Shown here: one piece after another, positions 23,801 to 37,300 of the stretch
Position numbering within the stretch: the stretch's first letter is position 1
How the letters are laid out: every line of letters begins with the position of its first letter
Source of the DNA: Taenia hydatigena
Taxonomy: Eukaryota; Platyhelminthes; Cestoda; Cyclophyllidea; Taeniidae
Length of the DNA: 64,000 bases
NCBI GenBank assembly: GCA_036345935.2
Contig: JADWOT020000006.1
Span: 13,366,519 to 13,430,518, forward strand
Direction of reading: 5' to 3'
Program-made: the position numbers and the translations under genes
Notes under the pieces: model-generated
Told to the model about the DNA's origin: nothing
Database searches by the model: none
What the model saw: the letters and a program-made list of their open reading frames with translations, nothing else

Positions 23801-24808
23801 AGTCTCACAATAATAACTATACCAAACGTGCTTAAGAACCACAACTTGGTAGTATACTAGTCGCAAATGTCTTTTACTGAGCAAAGCAATTTCATCCGAG
23901 TAGTTTAAAAGTGAAAACGTCAAGTGATGGGAGCACAAGAAGTAGCTTGCTTTTGAACAGGGCGAATACCAGGACAATCGGAAACCGGCATGGGTGCGCC
24001 AACTCTTTTTTGCGGAGTCAAGTGGCGCAAAACAATACAATGCTCAAGTGGGCGAGACTTTGATTCACATATATCCATCGCTTCGTTAGCAACCTTCATT
24101 AGATCGATAAGTTTTGTTCCACGCCAAGCTCCATCACAAGTAACTAGTACACGAGATCTGAATTGATCTAATACAGATTTTAAAACGCGTACCCCGCGGC
24201 AATTAAGCGTTCTGACAAGGATTCCGCCGAGAAACCAGCAAACACAACAGAATGAATCGCACCGATGCGAGCACAAGCCAGAACAGCGATGACTTGTTCA
24301 ATAACCATCGGCATATAAATAGCCACGCGATCACCTTTATTGACACCCATCCGTCGAAGGGTAGAGCCGAAGGCAATAACCTGAAAAATTGATGAATGTT
24401 TTTATTCGTGCACGGCAAGACTGAGAGAGAATATACACCAACCTCCGTTAGTAATTCCTGATATGTGATTGTTTTCCTATCATTAGGGTCATTGCCTTCC
24501 CACAGAAAAGCAACCTTTGATCCCAATCCGTTTTTTACATGCCGGTCGAGACAGTTATAACACAGGTTAGTTTTTCCATCGGAAAACCAACGAATAAAAA
24601 TATGCCCTTTTTTTAAGTCAAAGTTATAGGAGAGTGCATTCTCAGCTCTAGGCTTTACCTCCCAATGAAACTGTGAAGATATATTCGTCCAAAATTCAGC
24701 CGGCTGTTTGACGGATTTTCTATACCACTCATTATATGTATCTATCGAACTAATGTATGCCTCATTGGCAAGACCTTCTGGAGGATAGTAAACTTTTGAG
24801 TCACTCAT
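17847..24808 (-). CDS. ACSS2: Acetyl-CoA synthetase (acetate-CoA ligase, ACSS1/2 type)
   Basis: Makes acetyl-CoA from acetate, ATP and CoA through acetyl-AMP. Exons, 5' to 3': 24808-24443, 24380-24193, 24157-23970, 23621-23382, 22923-22715, 21011-20579, 18327-18071, 18002-17847; in phase, 678 residues, near the family's usual 650-700. Core motifs in order: [21 protein letters not shown]-loop [63 protein letters not shown], hinge [16 protein letters not shown], and the catalytic Lys region [12 protein letters not shown]. The start is the first ATG ([12 protein letters not shown]); no clear mitochondrial presequence, so a cytosolic/nuclear ACSS2-like form is likelier, though not proven. Exon 2 and 3 are parted by a 35-base intron. 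The third intron edges are the least certain: other acceptors at 23691 and about 23650 exist, but the chosen pair gives the best fit (RDVWWDE). Confidence 0.93.
23774..23823. repeat. Perfect 25-bp tandem duplication
   Basis: Two identical adjacent 25-base units (each starting aaagtctcacaataata) inside the third intron of the acetyl-CoA synthetase gene. No divergence, so probably recent. Confidence 0.9.
24158..24192 (-). other. 35-nt minimal intron in the acetyl-CoA synthetase gene
   Basis: Donor gtacgc at 24192 and acceptor attcag ending at 24158. Reading through gives an in-frame stop; removing the 35 bases gives [17 protein letters not shown], which aligns without gaps to the family. Minimal introns of about this size are known from parasitic flatworms. 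Confidence 0.85.
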
Positions 24809-25512
24809 GGTACACACCGCACAAGCACGCAACAAGCCCCAGTTTTAAAATGACACCAAGGCATAAACAATGCGCTCACCATTTTCATTGATACTAACAA
24901 ACAATAGAAATAACATGTGTATGATATTAAGTGCAGTAACCAAAAATGAAACAGATATTGACAGTTTAGCTAATTTTCGTTGAATGAAATGATTTGAGGT
25001 CGTTTAATTGATAGTAGCTAATATAGGAGGGAGGAATTCCAGAAATTTGCAGAAGTTAAGAATTTTATTTTCTAGGCTAACATACTCAAAACAGTTTTGA
25101 TGCTAAAACTTTTGGATGTTTAAGAAAAACATATGTGCATCACTGCAGCTGGGGCACTCGGAAGATTTTTTCATTTATTAGCAACCTGTGCATACGGAGA
25201 CCAAGTCAACCAAAATTGGCAATAAGCTTCACCCACATCCTGCATTTTGTAATTACCAATATGTAATCTTTAAAGTGTTAAAGCGTTTGATGGAGGAGTG
25301 TTATGTAATTTCTGTTTGCAATCATTTATAATAAATTCGACATTACTCATCTTCTCTTCTTACATGCCTTTAGAACACGCGGATTAATTAAAGTTATTTA
25401 TTATCTTTTGTTCAAAAATATGCATAAGTACGGAGAACTAGGAATATATGGTGCCAGAATTCATTTCCTTTTCCGGAGCACGTTCAAGCGTACATGCGGA
25501 ATTTATGACATC

Positions 25513-25690
25513 TGTAGCATCCCGGAACTTCCTTGAAGGCGAAAGAAGGCATAATACTAGGGCAAAATATCTACTCAACAAACAGAGGGATTGAGACTGC
25601 TGGCGTAGCCCGGAGGCAAGCCCACTTGGCTAAGGTAATAATAACAGCCCAAGTCCGTAACTGAAACCGGCAGTCACATTATGTATGCGG
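25513..25690 (+). mobile_element. LTR-like short element, copy 1 (degraded)
   Basis: Starts TGTAGCATCCC and shares the blocks gaaagaaggca, tactaggg, tagcccgga and gaaaccggcagt with the other copies. The right end has diverged and no terminal CA or target-site duplication could be placed, so the end coordinate is approximate. Confidence 0.6.
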
Positions 25691-26380
25691 TGTCCCGATC
25701 CTTCACTAAAGTCGCAATGTACTAACGTAGTATGCAAGAGCACGTGTTGGTAACATACGGAGGAGTTGGGAGGCTATTAGCATGATCCATTGTCTCAGAA
25801 TTTTGCTTTGTGAACTGTTTGTTAGCAATACTAGAGATTGGACCGAGTTTGTACCGCACCCCTTAGATGGCAAGCCAACAGAATGGATTAGTCCCATGAC
25901 TGAGCATAATTCTATCGACCTCTAAGACGAAGGCATTTTACTATGCAAAATGGCCTTCTTCAAGCATATTTTCAAATTAAGGCCGTGAAGAAGGAGCTTG
26001 AAGGATAAAGCAGCTACGATATTGCACCGCAATAAGAACATTTCGAATGAGGATCATTTATTGCAAGGAAATCAACCTAGAAGCAGAGCCATTTGGTTAA
26101 GCGATTTTGCAGAGCTAACATTATGTACCTATTCTGCCTTGTACAGTGTATCTTTTTATCGCGTTTTCAATCAGTTTGTAGTAACAAGAGAAAAATAACA
26201 GCTGTCTATGAAATTAACGACCTCATTTAGGCGCCGCAGGCGGCTGTATCACTAGCCTTTTTTAATGTCTTAAGTTTGGTGGTCTGTTTCCGACCTTTCA
26301 AATGGAAGCCGTCACCGATTCGACTAACTGCAGCAGATGACCTTCCTCCGTGACTCAGATTTAGCATTCACATATAGATA

Positions 26381-26536
26381 TGTAGCGTCCCGAGGCTCCC
26401 TCTAAGGCAAAAGAAGGCAGAATGCTAGGCTAGAATATACATATTCACCGGACAGAGGGAAAAAGGCTGCTAGGGCAATACGGCCACCTCTGTGACCCTG
26501 ACAGAAACCAGCAGTTCTAACAAACAAAGCACTACA
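26381..26536 (+). mobile_element. LTR-like short element, copy 2, with GATA target duplication
   Basis: Runs from TGTAGCGTCC to GCACTACA, 156 bp, with short inverted ends TGTAG/CTACA. The four bases on each side are identical (gata at 26377-26380 and 26537-26540). Lacks the internal segment with acccgga found in copies 1 and 3. No coding capacity. Architecture fits a solo LTR or a very small non-autonomous element. Confidence 0.82.
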
Positions 26537-27343
26537 GATATCAGGATATTTGTCCTTTTAAATTGGGCTCACTTACTGCTACTACCAATGCAGAGCCCGG
26601 AGTCTTTGATGGGGTCGCTATGCAGAGCTTGGGGCAATCGCCAAAGGCTAAAGGAGACATAATACATGAGCATATATGTACTGTTAAAGTACATTAGCAC
26701 TTAGGGCTGCTAATATGGCCGGAAACCAGGCCGCTTAGTAGTGATACGATAGCAGGTCCTTATGCAGCTCCTTAACAAAATATTTAGCAGAACAATTAAC
26801 TCATTACAGCAATAAGCTAAAGTGAATGAAAGAATACATGTTAGTTTAAAAATATCTTTCAGTGTAAAAATGGTAACTCGACGGCACCCATGAGACTGAA
26901 TGAACGCCCTTGACCTCTGATGGAGAAACGAACTCAGATCTCCTTTAAGCTTTAGCAATCTGCAAACGTTTATGTAACTGCCCAAATAAGAGATTCTCCT
27001 CTACTTACTCTTTTCGTTCCCAGGATCCAAAATCAGAAGCATAAGGAGGCGCTATGTTAAACCAACGTACTAGGAGGCTGCTACGATGGTCCAAAAATCA
27101 CTCTGCAAAACGAAAACGGAACCTATGAGGACTGAAGCAGGGCATAGTTAAAAAGCCAGTTGGACAGAAGAATAGCACCACAATGGCACCATATTTGAGC
27201 ATGCACCAGCACTAGCATAGTAACATATTTCCGACAGCATGATCGTGGAACGTAATTAAGTTAGAGCACAAGTCAGCCACTTCTCGTAGCTTCTCGTTAT
27301 ATGGCTAAATTTAGAACCATGTTTTCCTAATTTTCGACACTAG

Positions 27344-27503
27344 TGTAGCGTCCTGAGGCTCCCTCGAAGGCAAAAGAAGGCAGAATGCTAGGTTAGAAAT
27401 AAGCTGCTAGCATGACCCGGAGACCAACCTACGCAGCTAGGGCAATACGGCCACCTCTGTGACCTTCGGCATAACCGGTAGTTCCAACAAACAAAGTACT
27501 ACA
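27344..27503 (+). mobile_element. LTR-like short element, copy 3, with CTAG target duplication
   Basis: Runs from TGTAGCGTCC to GTACTACA, 160 bp, flanked by ctag at 27340-27343 and 27504-27507. Shares gaggctccctc, ggcaaaagaaggcagaatgc and caatacggccacctctgtga with copy 2. Confidence 0.82.
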
Positions 27504-27683
27504 CTAGTTCTGTTGTCAGTCATGATGCATCCACTGGGGATATAAACATTGCAGAACCTTTTTACTTGTCGCGGCTGTACGAGTGGTTGATCTTATATGC
27601 CCATTGAACATATTTTATCAATTGTCACCTTGTTCAACCTAATATTTTCTGCTTATATCATTTACTCCGCTGATATAATGCAG

Positions 27684-27876
27684 TGCGATACTTTGCTTGT
27701 TTGAAGTACCGGTTTCGGTCTCGGTCACAGAGGTGGCCATACTGCCCTAGTCACTTGGGCTGGCTTTCGAGCCGTGCCAACAGATCCATTTCCTCTGTCC
27801 ATTGAATTCATCTATATATATTCTGTCCTAACATTTTTGCCTTCTTTTGCCATTAGCGGAGCCTTGGGACGCTACA
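27684..27876 (-). mobile_element. LTR-like short element, copy 4, inverted, with GCAG target duplication
   Basis: Read on the minus strand it starts TGTAGCGTCCC and ends TATCGCA, 193 bp. It is flanked by gcag at 27680-27683 and 27877-27880. It keeps the shared blocks ggcaaaagaaggca and ggccacctctgtgacc and has the longest middle part, so it may be closest to full length. Confidence 0.78.
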
Positions 27877-28449
27877 GCAGTGTTCAAAATTTTATCTTGC
27901 CTATAAAAATTTCCAGTTTTGTGGCAGAGTCTTTACCAGTGCACAATGGTTTTTTGCTCAGCAAAGCACATTGATATTCTCTATAAAGTACTTTGAGTTT
28001 CAATAGCATCCTAATACGCAATATCACTGTCATGCTATTTCAGAAAGCACGAAACAGGTGCAGTTGCAAGTAGAATTCAATACAGTGTTTCTTTTCTCTC
28101 AGTCACTCATTTGCAGATTGGCAGATCGAAAAAATTAATTTCATTATAAAATTTCATTTGTCTTATGTCACCTCTGCCTACTTCAAGTGAACATTTGTTA
28201 ACATTATTTCTACTGCATGCGCGCCTCATGAGTCGTGTGTGCTCGTGTATTTCTTATTCGGTTACGTATCTGTCCGAAGTTCAGTATTTTTTATTTTAAG
28301 CATCGGAAACGTCCTTCAGATGCCAAGAACCCCGTTCCAAAGGATTCCTTATGTGTCTCAATATCGGCGGTAGGTGATTATAGGCAAGTAACTTTTCATT
28401 TGCGTAAAGTCCTCAAAAGTATTATTCGTTGCATTATTCCCGAATTAGG

Positions 28450-31745
<3,296 letters not shown>

Positions 31746-34364
31746 TCGAGATATGATCTGTTCTTTTTTACCATATCTCTGTACACCCAACTTCGCATTC
31801 GCATAAAAAAGATGTTTGTATTTAGCCTGATTCAGTGGAGAAGTCCGATGCTTCACTTCTACCGGTCAATAGTGTTCAGTGATATAGTCCTACTTCCCAA
31901 CGTCGTATTTGTATTAGTACACTAAATATTTTGCGTGTTTCAGAGCAACAAAGTAGTAAAAGATAATATTTGAGCGTGGCAAAGAAAGGATAGAGAACAG
32001 TGGTTTTGACAATGGATCTAGCTTTCCATAATCGAGAAGGCGCGAGTCTGACCTTGGGTTTTCGTCCAGTGTGATGTGAGCGCGGAAGGGAAGGGAGAGA
32101 GGCAGTAAGCGGAGCTAGTGCCGCAAAAAGCTTTTTGAGCTTCGAGACTTGGAGGCGAGTTTTGCGGGCAGACTGCCAAGTGCAGAGCTCGCTGTGCTCG
32201 TGTGTCTCTGCGACTCGCTGACTGAATGCGGACCAGCAGGAGGTCTCGACGGAACAGTGTTTGAGTAGTAGCTGTGCTCGGTCTAAACCAAAAGTTTTGG
32301 TGATTTAAAAAAGCATCCTAATATTAGAAAATTAACTCATTTATGGATGGGACTTGTGTTATTCCCTCATGATTATGGTTGTTTGCACACACAAAAACAT
32401 GCTACGCGGTTGGAAAGCTCAAAGTGGCATAGGGTTTGAGCACTAGAGGACACAAAAACCAAAGATTATTAAATGAAAACAGCCAATACTACGAGGGTTC
32501 GAGGACGTACCATGACGGTATCAAGTCATTGTGCCGAAAGTGATAAAAATATTTTAAACCATGAGGTCTTTTTAATATTTTTTGATACGTACCGGGTAAT
32601 TAGGAGGATTTTGAGGATAGTTTCCATGCCTTCCGTGTGAGCTTTCATTGGAAGTAGCACGGGCCTTTGTTGAGGGTGGAAGACCAGCGCGGTCCACGGT
32701 TCGCCTTTCTACTGGATCCTGTCATTATTAATACGAACCATCGAAATGGAAATACAAGCTGGCATGGGAGGTTAGCACGACCACATCTCAATATGTCACA
32801 GGCACACTATCTGGTCGCAAACGGTTGTAAGAAGCAGTACAAAAAGAGGGCTGGGTAGTATTTGTTTAGCATCAAATTTAATCTAATTTCATCCAATTTG
32901 GCGAGTGGATGTTACTTATTCTTATGTGTTCCACTCGAACTTCTAATAACATCCAAGTAAATGCCTTTGTTGGATATACTTCCCACGGTTCAGGCAAGCT
33001 ATTTTTAATGCACTAGTGACAGCGAAGTGATTATCTCTATTCCACGCTGTTTGAATATTCCGATTTACAAAAAGGGCTCATGAGTTTTGTCGGAGTCGTC
33101 ATCAATGCAAACAACAGTACAAATACCATAGTACTTTGATTATATCTTCACTTTGGCATAATGCTCCACGTTCTTGAGCAAAACCGTCTGGAGTTCCCCT
33201 TTTTGCTAATAGAATCGACAATATGGTTAAGTAGCAAATGCTACTTGAAGGAAGCTGAATGAGTTGCAAGGTTAAGAACGCGTTAAAGACTATAAAGATA
33301 GTAACACAAGGATACCTTCGACGTAGGCGCAAGAAAATAACCTCTGTGACCCTAAATAGTACGAGCTATGAAGAATTAAGGAGTAAAACCATGCTTTTCT
33401 TCAGGTTACTTGTATTTAAGTGATCATGACGGCTCCTCCAGTCCAAAAAATTCATAAGCGATGTGACTGAACGGGATTTTGATTAACAAACTATTTGCGC
33501 CGAAGGATAAACAATGAAGGTATTAGCGATGTGGATGATAGGCACGTGACCTTTTCGAAAGTAAACATGCTGCCACTGAGCCAAGTAAGGCGAGTATCTT
33601 TTCTACATAAGCTAGTAAGCATCTGCAGGGAGCTAAGGGGCAATGCAGGGGTGCGTGGAACACCCTTCAGAGCTTGGAAAATCGTGGTTTAAACTCATAG
33701 CGGCTGTCCAGCATTACAATGCATGCATGGCATGTAAATGGTAGCCAGTGCTATTGCAGTTTTGGCTGTGAATAATGCTCATGACACTTCGAATTGGTAA
33801 GAGGCAGAGCTAACTCCACAGTCCCAGTCAATGGTACGGTGAGAAGAAAGATGAAGACGTCTGGGAATGTACCACACAGTCAAGATGATCTCAAGAATTA
33901 GTCAATACAGGCGATTGATGTTCAAACTTTTGTTTATAACAGTGCTGTAAGCTTCCCTACAGGTCTTGTCAGGGCGCATACGTTGCATGCGATCACAAAG
34001 CAATTTTTCGAGAAAGGCACTATTTTTTCCCACATGCTGATAAACAAGGACTTTTGGGGAAAATGACAGATTTACAAATATGGGCTTTGAAATACTACCC
34101 ATTCGGATCGATCATTCTTAAAACTTTTCAGGTCACTTGATTATCTACCAAATTACATAAAATACAATGTAAAGATGTGTTTCACTGCATACAGGTGGGA
34201 GAAAGTATGCTCACCGCATCTCCTTCGCTTCGAGAGGATGGATTGTGGGAGAGGGAGGGGTTAGGACCCCTGTCAAACTCCGACTGGGGGGTAGTGTACA
34301 AATTGGCGTTCGATCCTGAGAATACAGACAAATAGTCCATAAGACGTGATGACGCAGCAATTAG
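31746..34364. other. Spacer between convergent ILF2 and RhoGEF genes
   Basis: About 2.6 kb. Contains a GC-richer block (32040-32260) and otherwise AT-rich sequence with scattered short open frames that match nothing I know. A further 3' exon of the RhoGEF could lie here if a donor-like gtaatt near 34390 is used. Confidence 0.5.
32040..32260. other. GC-rich block of unknown nature
   Basis: Noticeably more G/C than its flanks, with purine-rich parts (ggaagggaagggagagagg) and repeated gagctcg/gctcgtg words. No open frame of note, no tRNA-like or snRNA signature recognised. Could be a repeat fragment, a non-coding RNA or a regulatory element. Confidence 0.3.
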
Positions 34365-37300
34365 TTAATAGAAAGATTGGGCGATAAAATTACCGTGCCC
34401 TCTCAGTCGACTCACGTCGATACCACGACGGGCATGCAGGTCAATAAGCTCCTGCAAAGTTCTACGGTCCTCCTCATATTGCTTTTCCTTCTCTGCAAGA
34501 TCTTTGGCAAGGTTCTTCAATTTCTGGTCCTCTCTTTCAAGACGCGCCTCCTCTCTCTGTTTGTGGGAGTTCCATGCATTCTGTTCATCCTCAGTCTTCT
34601 TTTGAAGGGATCGCAGACATTCCAACTCGCGTTTCGTATTGATTGAAGTTTGCTGAAAACACGACTAACAATTTGCAGGATGGAAAAAAATAAAGCCGGT
34701 GCAACAATACCTTATAAGCTATTTGTGTGTGATTGGAGAGTTTTAATCGGATATTATTTACTCTTGTCCGATAGGCAAGTTCCGATGTAATTTGACAAGA
34801 CTGCTTAGACTGATAACGCTAATATTTGGAATATGCAGTGTCAGCTTACTCCTCCAGTTATTTCGACTTCGGTCTTGAGACGGAGGTTGTCTTTCTCCAA
34901 CTCCAAACAGCGTATGTACTGCCCATCGTAGTTTTCCTAGATAATGAAGAAGAGAAACGGCCTACTTAATAGTTAAAAACGAAATTGCAAGAAAATGTTG
35001 CACTTACTAAACAAGTGTCAAGCTTTCTGTTCCTTTGAAAAATTAGCACTGAGCCCGATTAAACAGAAGTGTAACTAACCTTAGCCCTGAATATCAAATT
35101 TATCAAACATAAAGTCATCTTGAATTTGCTCGGAAAATGAGACGACATGAGCATCTGCACAAATAAAGCTGTTCTGGCCTCCGTTCAGCAGGGTTAGTCG
35201 TTGCGCTGGATGCAATCTAAAGCTCCTACGCTTTTCCACCCCCTCGAAGAGCCTACAGAAAGGATCATGGAGACGCACGAGAAGGGAGCGAGCGAGCTCC
35301 TGGATGTCCGCTATGAGGTGGGCAGGAGTAGCGAGACACGTAAGGGAGGACTCAGAGGTGCCCTCGGAACGGTCTAGCTCGGAGGACAGGTAGTCCCGCT
35401 GAAAGTCCGTGGAGGAGGCGAGACCTGCGGAGCCGTCGGCACGACGGCGACTACCCGTTCGCAACAGATTGGAAAGCCGGTTTTGCGACTGAATGTGAAC
35501 AAAACGCATAAAACCTCTAGGTATGCTTCCCCTTAAAATAGAGGCGGATGTTTTGTGCAATAATGAAGCAACACTAAGCGCTCACCAAGGTCAATTAATC
35601 GACTAGCGCTGTGGTGGGGATATTGCAGGCAGTGAGCACAAGATAATGAATAAATGCACCTCGACATCCGATTCATACAATATCTACCGAGGTTATTGTT
35701 TTGGCAGTTTAAAAAAAACAGCCCACAAGGTGTTTTACCGACACGACATTTAAAATGTTGGCGCATGCAAATGGAATTATCAGCAGATGGTGAGTGAGAC
35801 TTTGATTCGTCAATTTCGTTGACAGTAGCTCTAGCAAAGAATGTGTTAACGCACTACGGACAAGCTAACCGCGACCAAAAGGCCAGTAAAAATAACCAAA
35901 CTAGTATGCTGTAAGCGATTGATATACCTTGGGTCTGGATGGCCCTTTGCAAAACAGTATGTCTGCTCTATGAGCTGAGATCGAAATTATTATAATCAAT
36001 TACATAGAAGTCTACAATTTTCCTTGTTACGAAGATATACAAGGAGAAACCGAAACCCATAGTCCCAAATACTGGAAATAATATACTACGATTTAGGGTC
36101 GAGGAAATCTACTCTTCGCCGATAAGTTTAGAAGTCTTCGATGACATTCACAGCATTACTAGCTTAGTGTTATTTGTTGACCAAATGTACACCATTCAGC
36201 TCCGGATACTTGTCACGTATGAATAAATCTTGTGTAGTAAATGAGAGTGACTCGTTTGTGTTTGCTAATGATACCTCACAATTTATTTTGGTGTGGATAA
36301 ACATATCGAGTGAGCGGGTTAAATAATATGATGTTTCGTGGGGTTAGGTGAAACCGCATTTTTTAGTAGATATGTTGACTTGAGATGGAAATATGTGTAC
36401 GGCGAGTGTGAAATTTACCTCCATGCTATTGCGCTGACTCGACTTCATATGATGACTCTGCGCAGGTAAATTAAAACTAGAAACTCATGCGCTTACAGCA
36501 TAATGCTCCACAAGTATAGCAACTGCTTACCTTGGGCTTGATTCGAAAAGTAACGCCTTCCTTTTCTGAGCGCTCTGTAGATGGGAGAGGAATAGACATT
36601 CACCGTTAGTGGAAACATCTCAATCACTTCATGCACATAGCTTTATGGATTTTAGAAAGCGACTTGACCGTGAAAAAAAGTTTGCGGTGATGGCTACTTT
36701 CTGAAACAAAATAAACAAGTAATAGAGCTTGATTTTGAAGAAAATTTAGTCAAAAGCACGAACAATTCTCACAAGTTATGGAAATTTATGGTTCAAATTA
36801 CGTATAATTAAAAAATCTCCGAAGGAAAACATTCAATGCATTTTGGGGGAATGTTTTGTTTTGCTGATGAACTTCAATGCGGAACAGTTAAGTAGGCTTT
36901 CTTTAAGGTAAGGTACGCCGCCCAGAAACCCAAAGCGTCAGCGCACCGGCATAATGCCATATGCATAAATCACTTCAGTAGTTAGCATAACAATAATAGT
37001 TAAGTAACAGAAAAGGCCCTAGGTCCAAAAGAAAACCATCAAATTGCAGGTGGTCGCGTAGTCTTTTCAGCCTCATTTTACAAAAGAACATCGTTCTGTG
37101 TTCGAAAATGTGCATGGGACAGAGCACTCTGCCTTATTTTTACAATTATTACTTCCGATTCATTTGTCCGAGTCATCCACAGGCACAAACATACCATAAA
37201 TTCTGCGCTAACGTGCCAAAATGGTACAGTATGGTGTAGGACAGTTCATTTAATAGACAAAGATGGCTAATTTCACTTGAGAATAAAGAGAAGCCACACA

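Larger units (their letters stand above)
24809..28449. other. Divergent intergenic region with repeat cluster
   Basis: About 3.6 kb between the starts of the divergent acetyl-CoA synthetase and NF45 genes. The central part (25513-27876) carries four copies of a short TG...CA repeat listed separately. No gene was recognised in the rest; promoters of both genes must lie at the ends but no convincing core motif was seen. Confidence 0.6.

Noticed and set aside
26381..27503. Copies 2 and 3 as the two LTRs of one element
   Set aside because: Each has its own distinct 4-bp duplication (gata, ctag), so they are separate insertions.
33300..33350. Further copy of the LTR-like element
   Set aside because: Only a 14-base match (acctctgtgaccct) is shared; no ends or flanking duplication.
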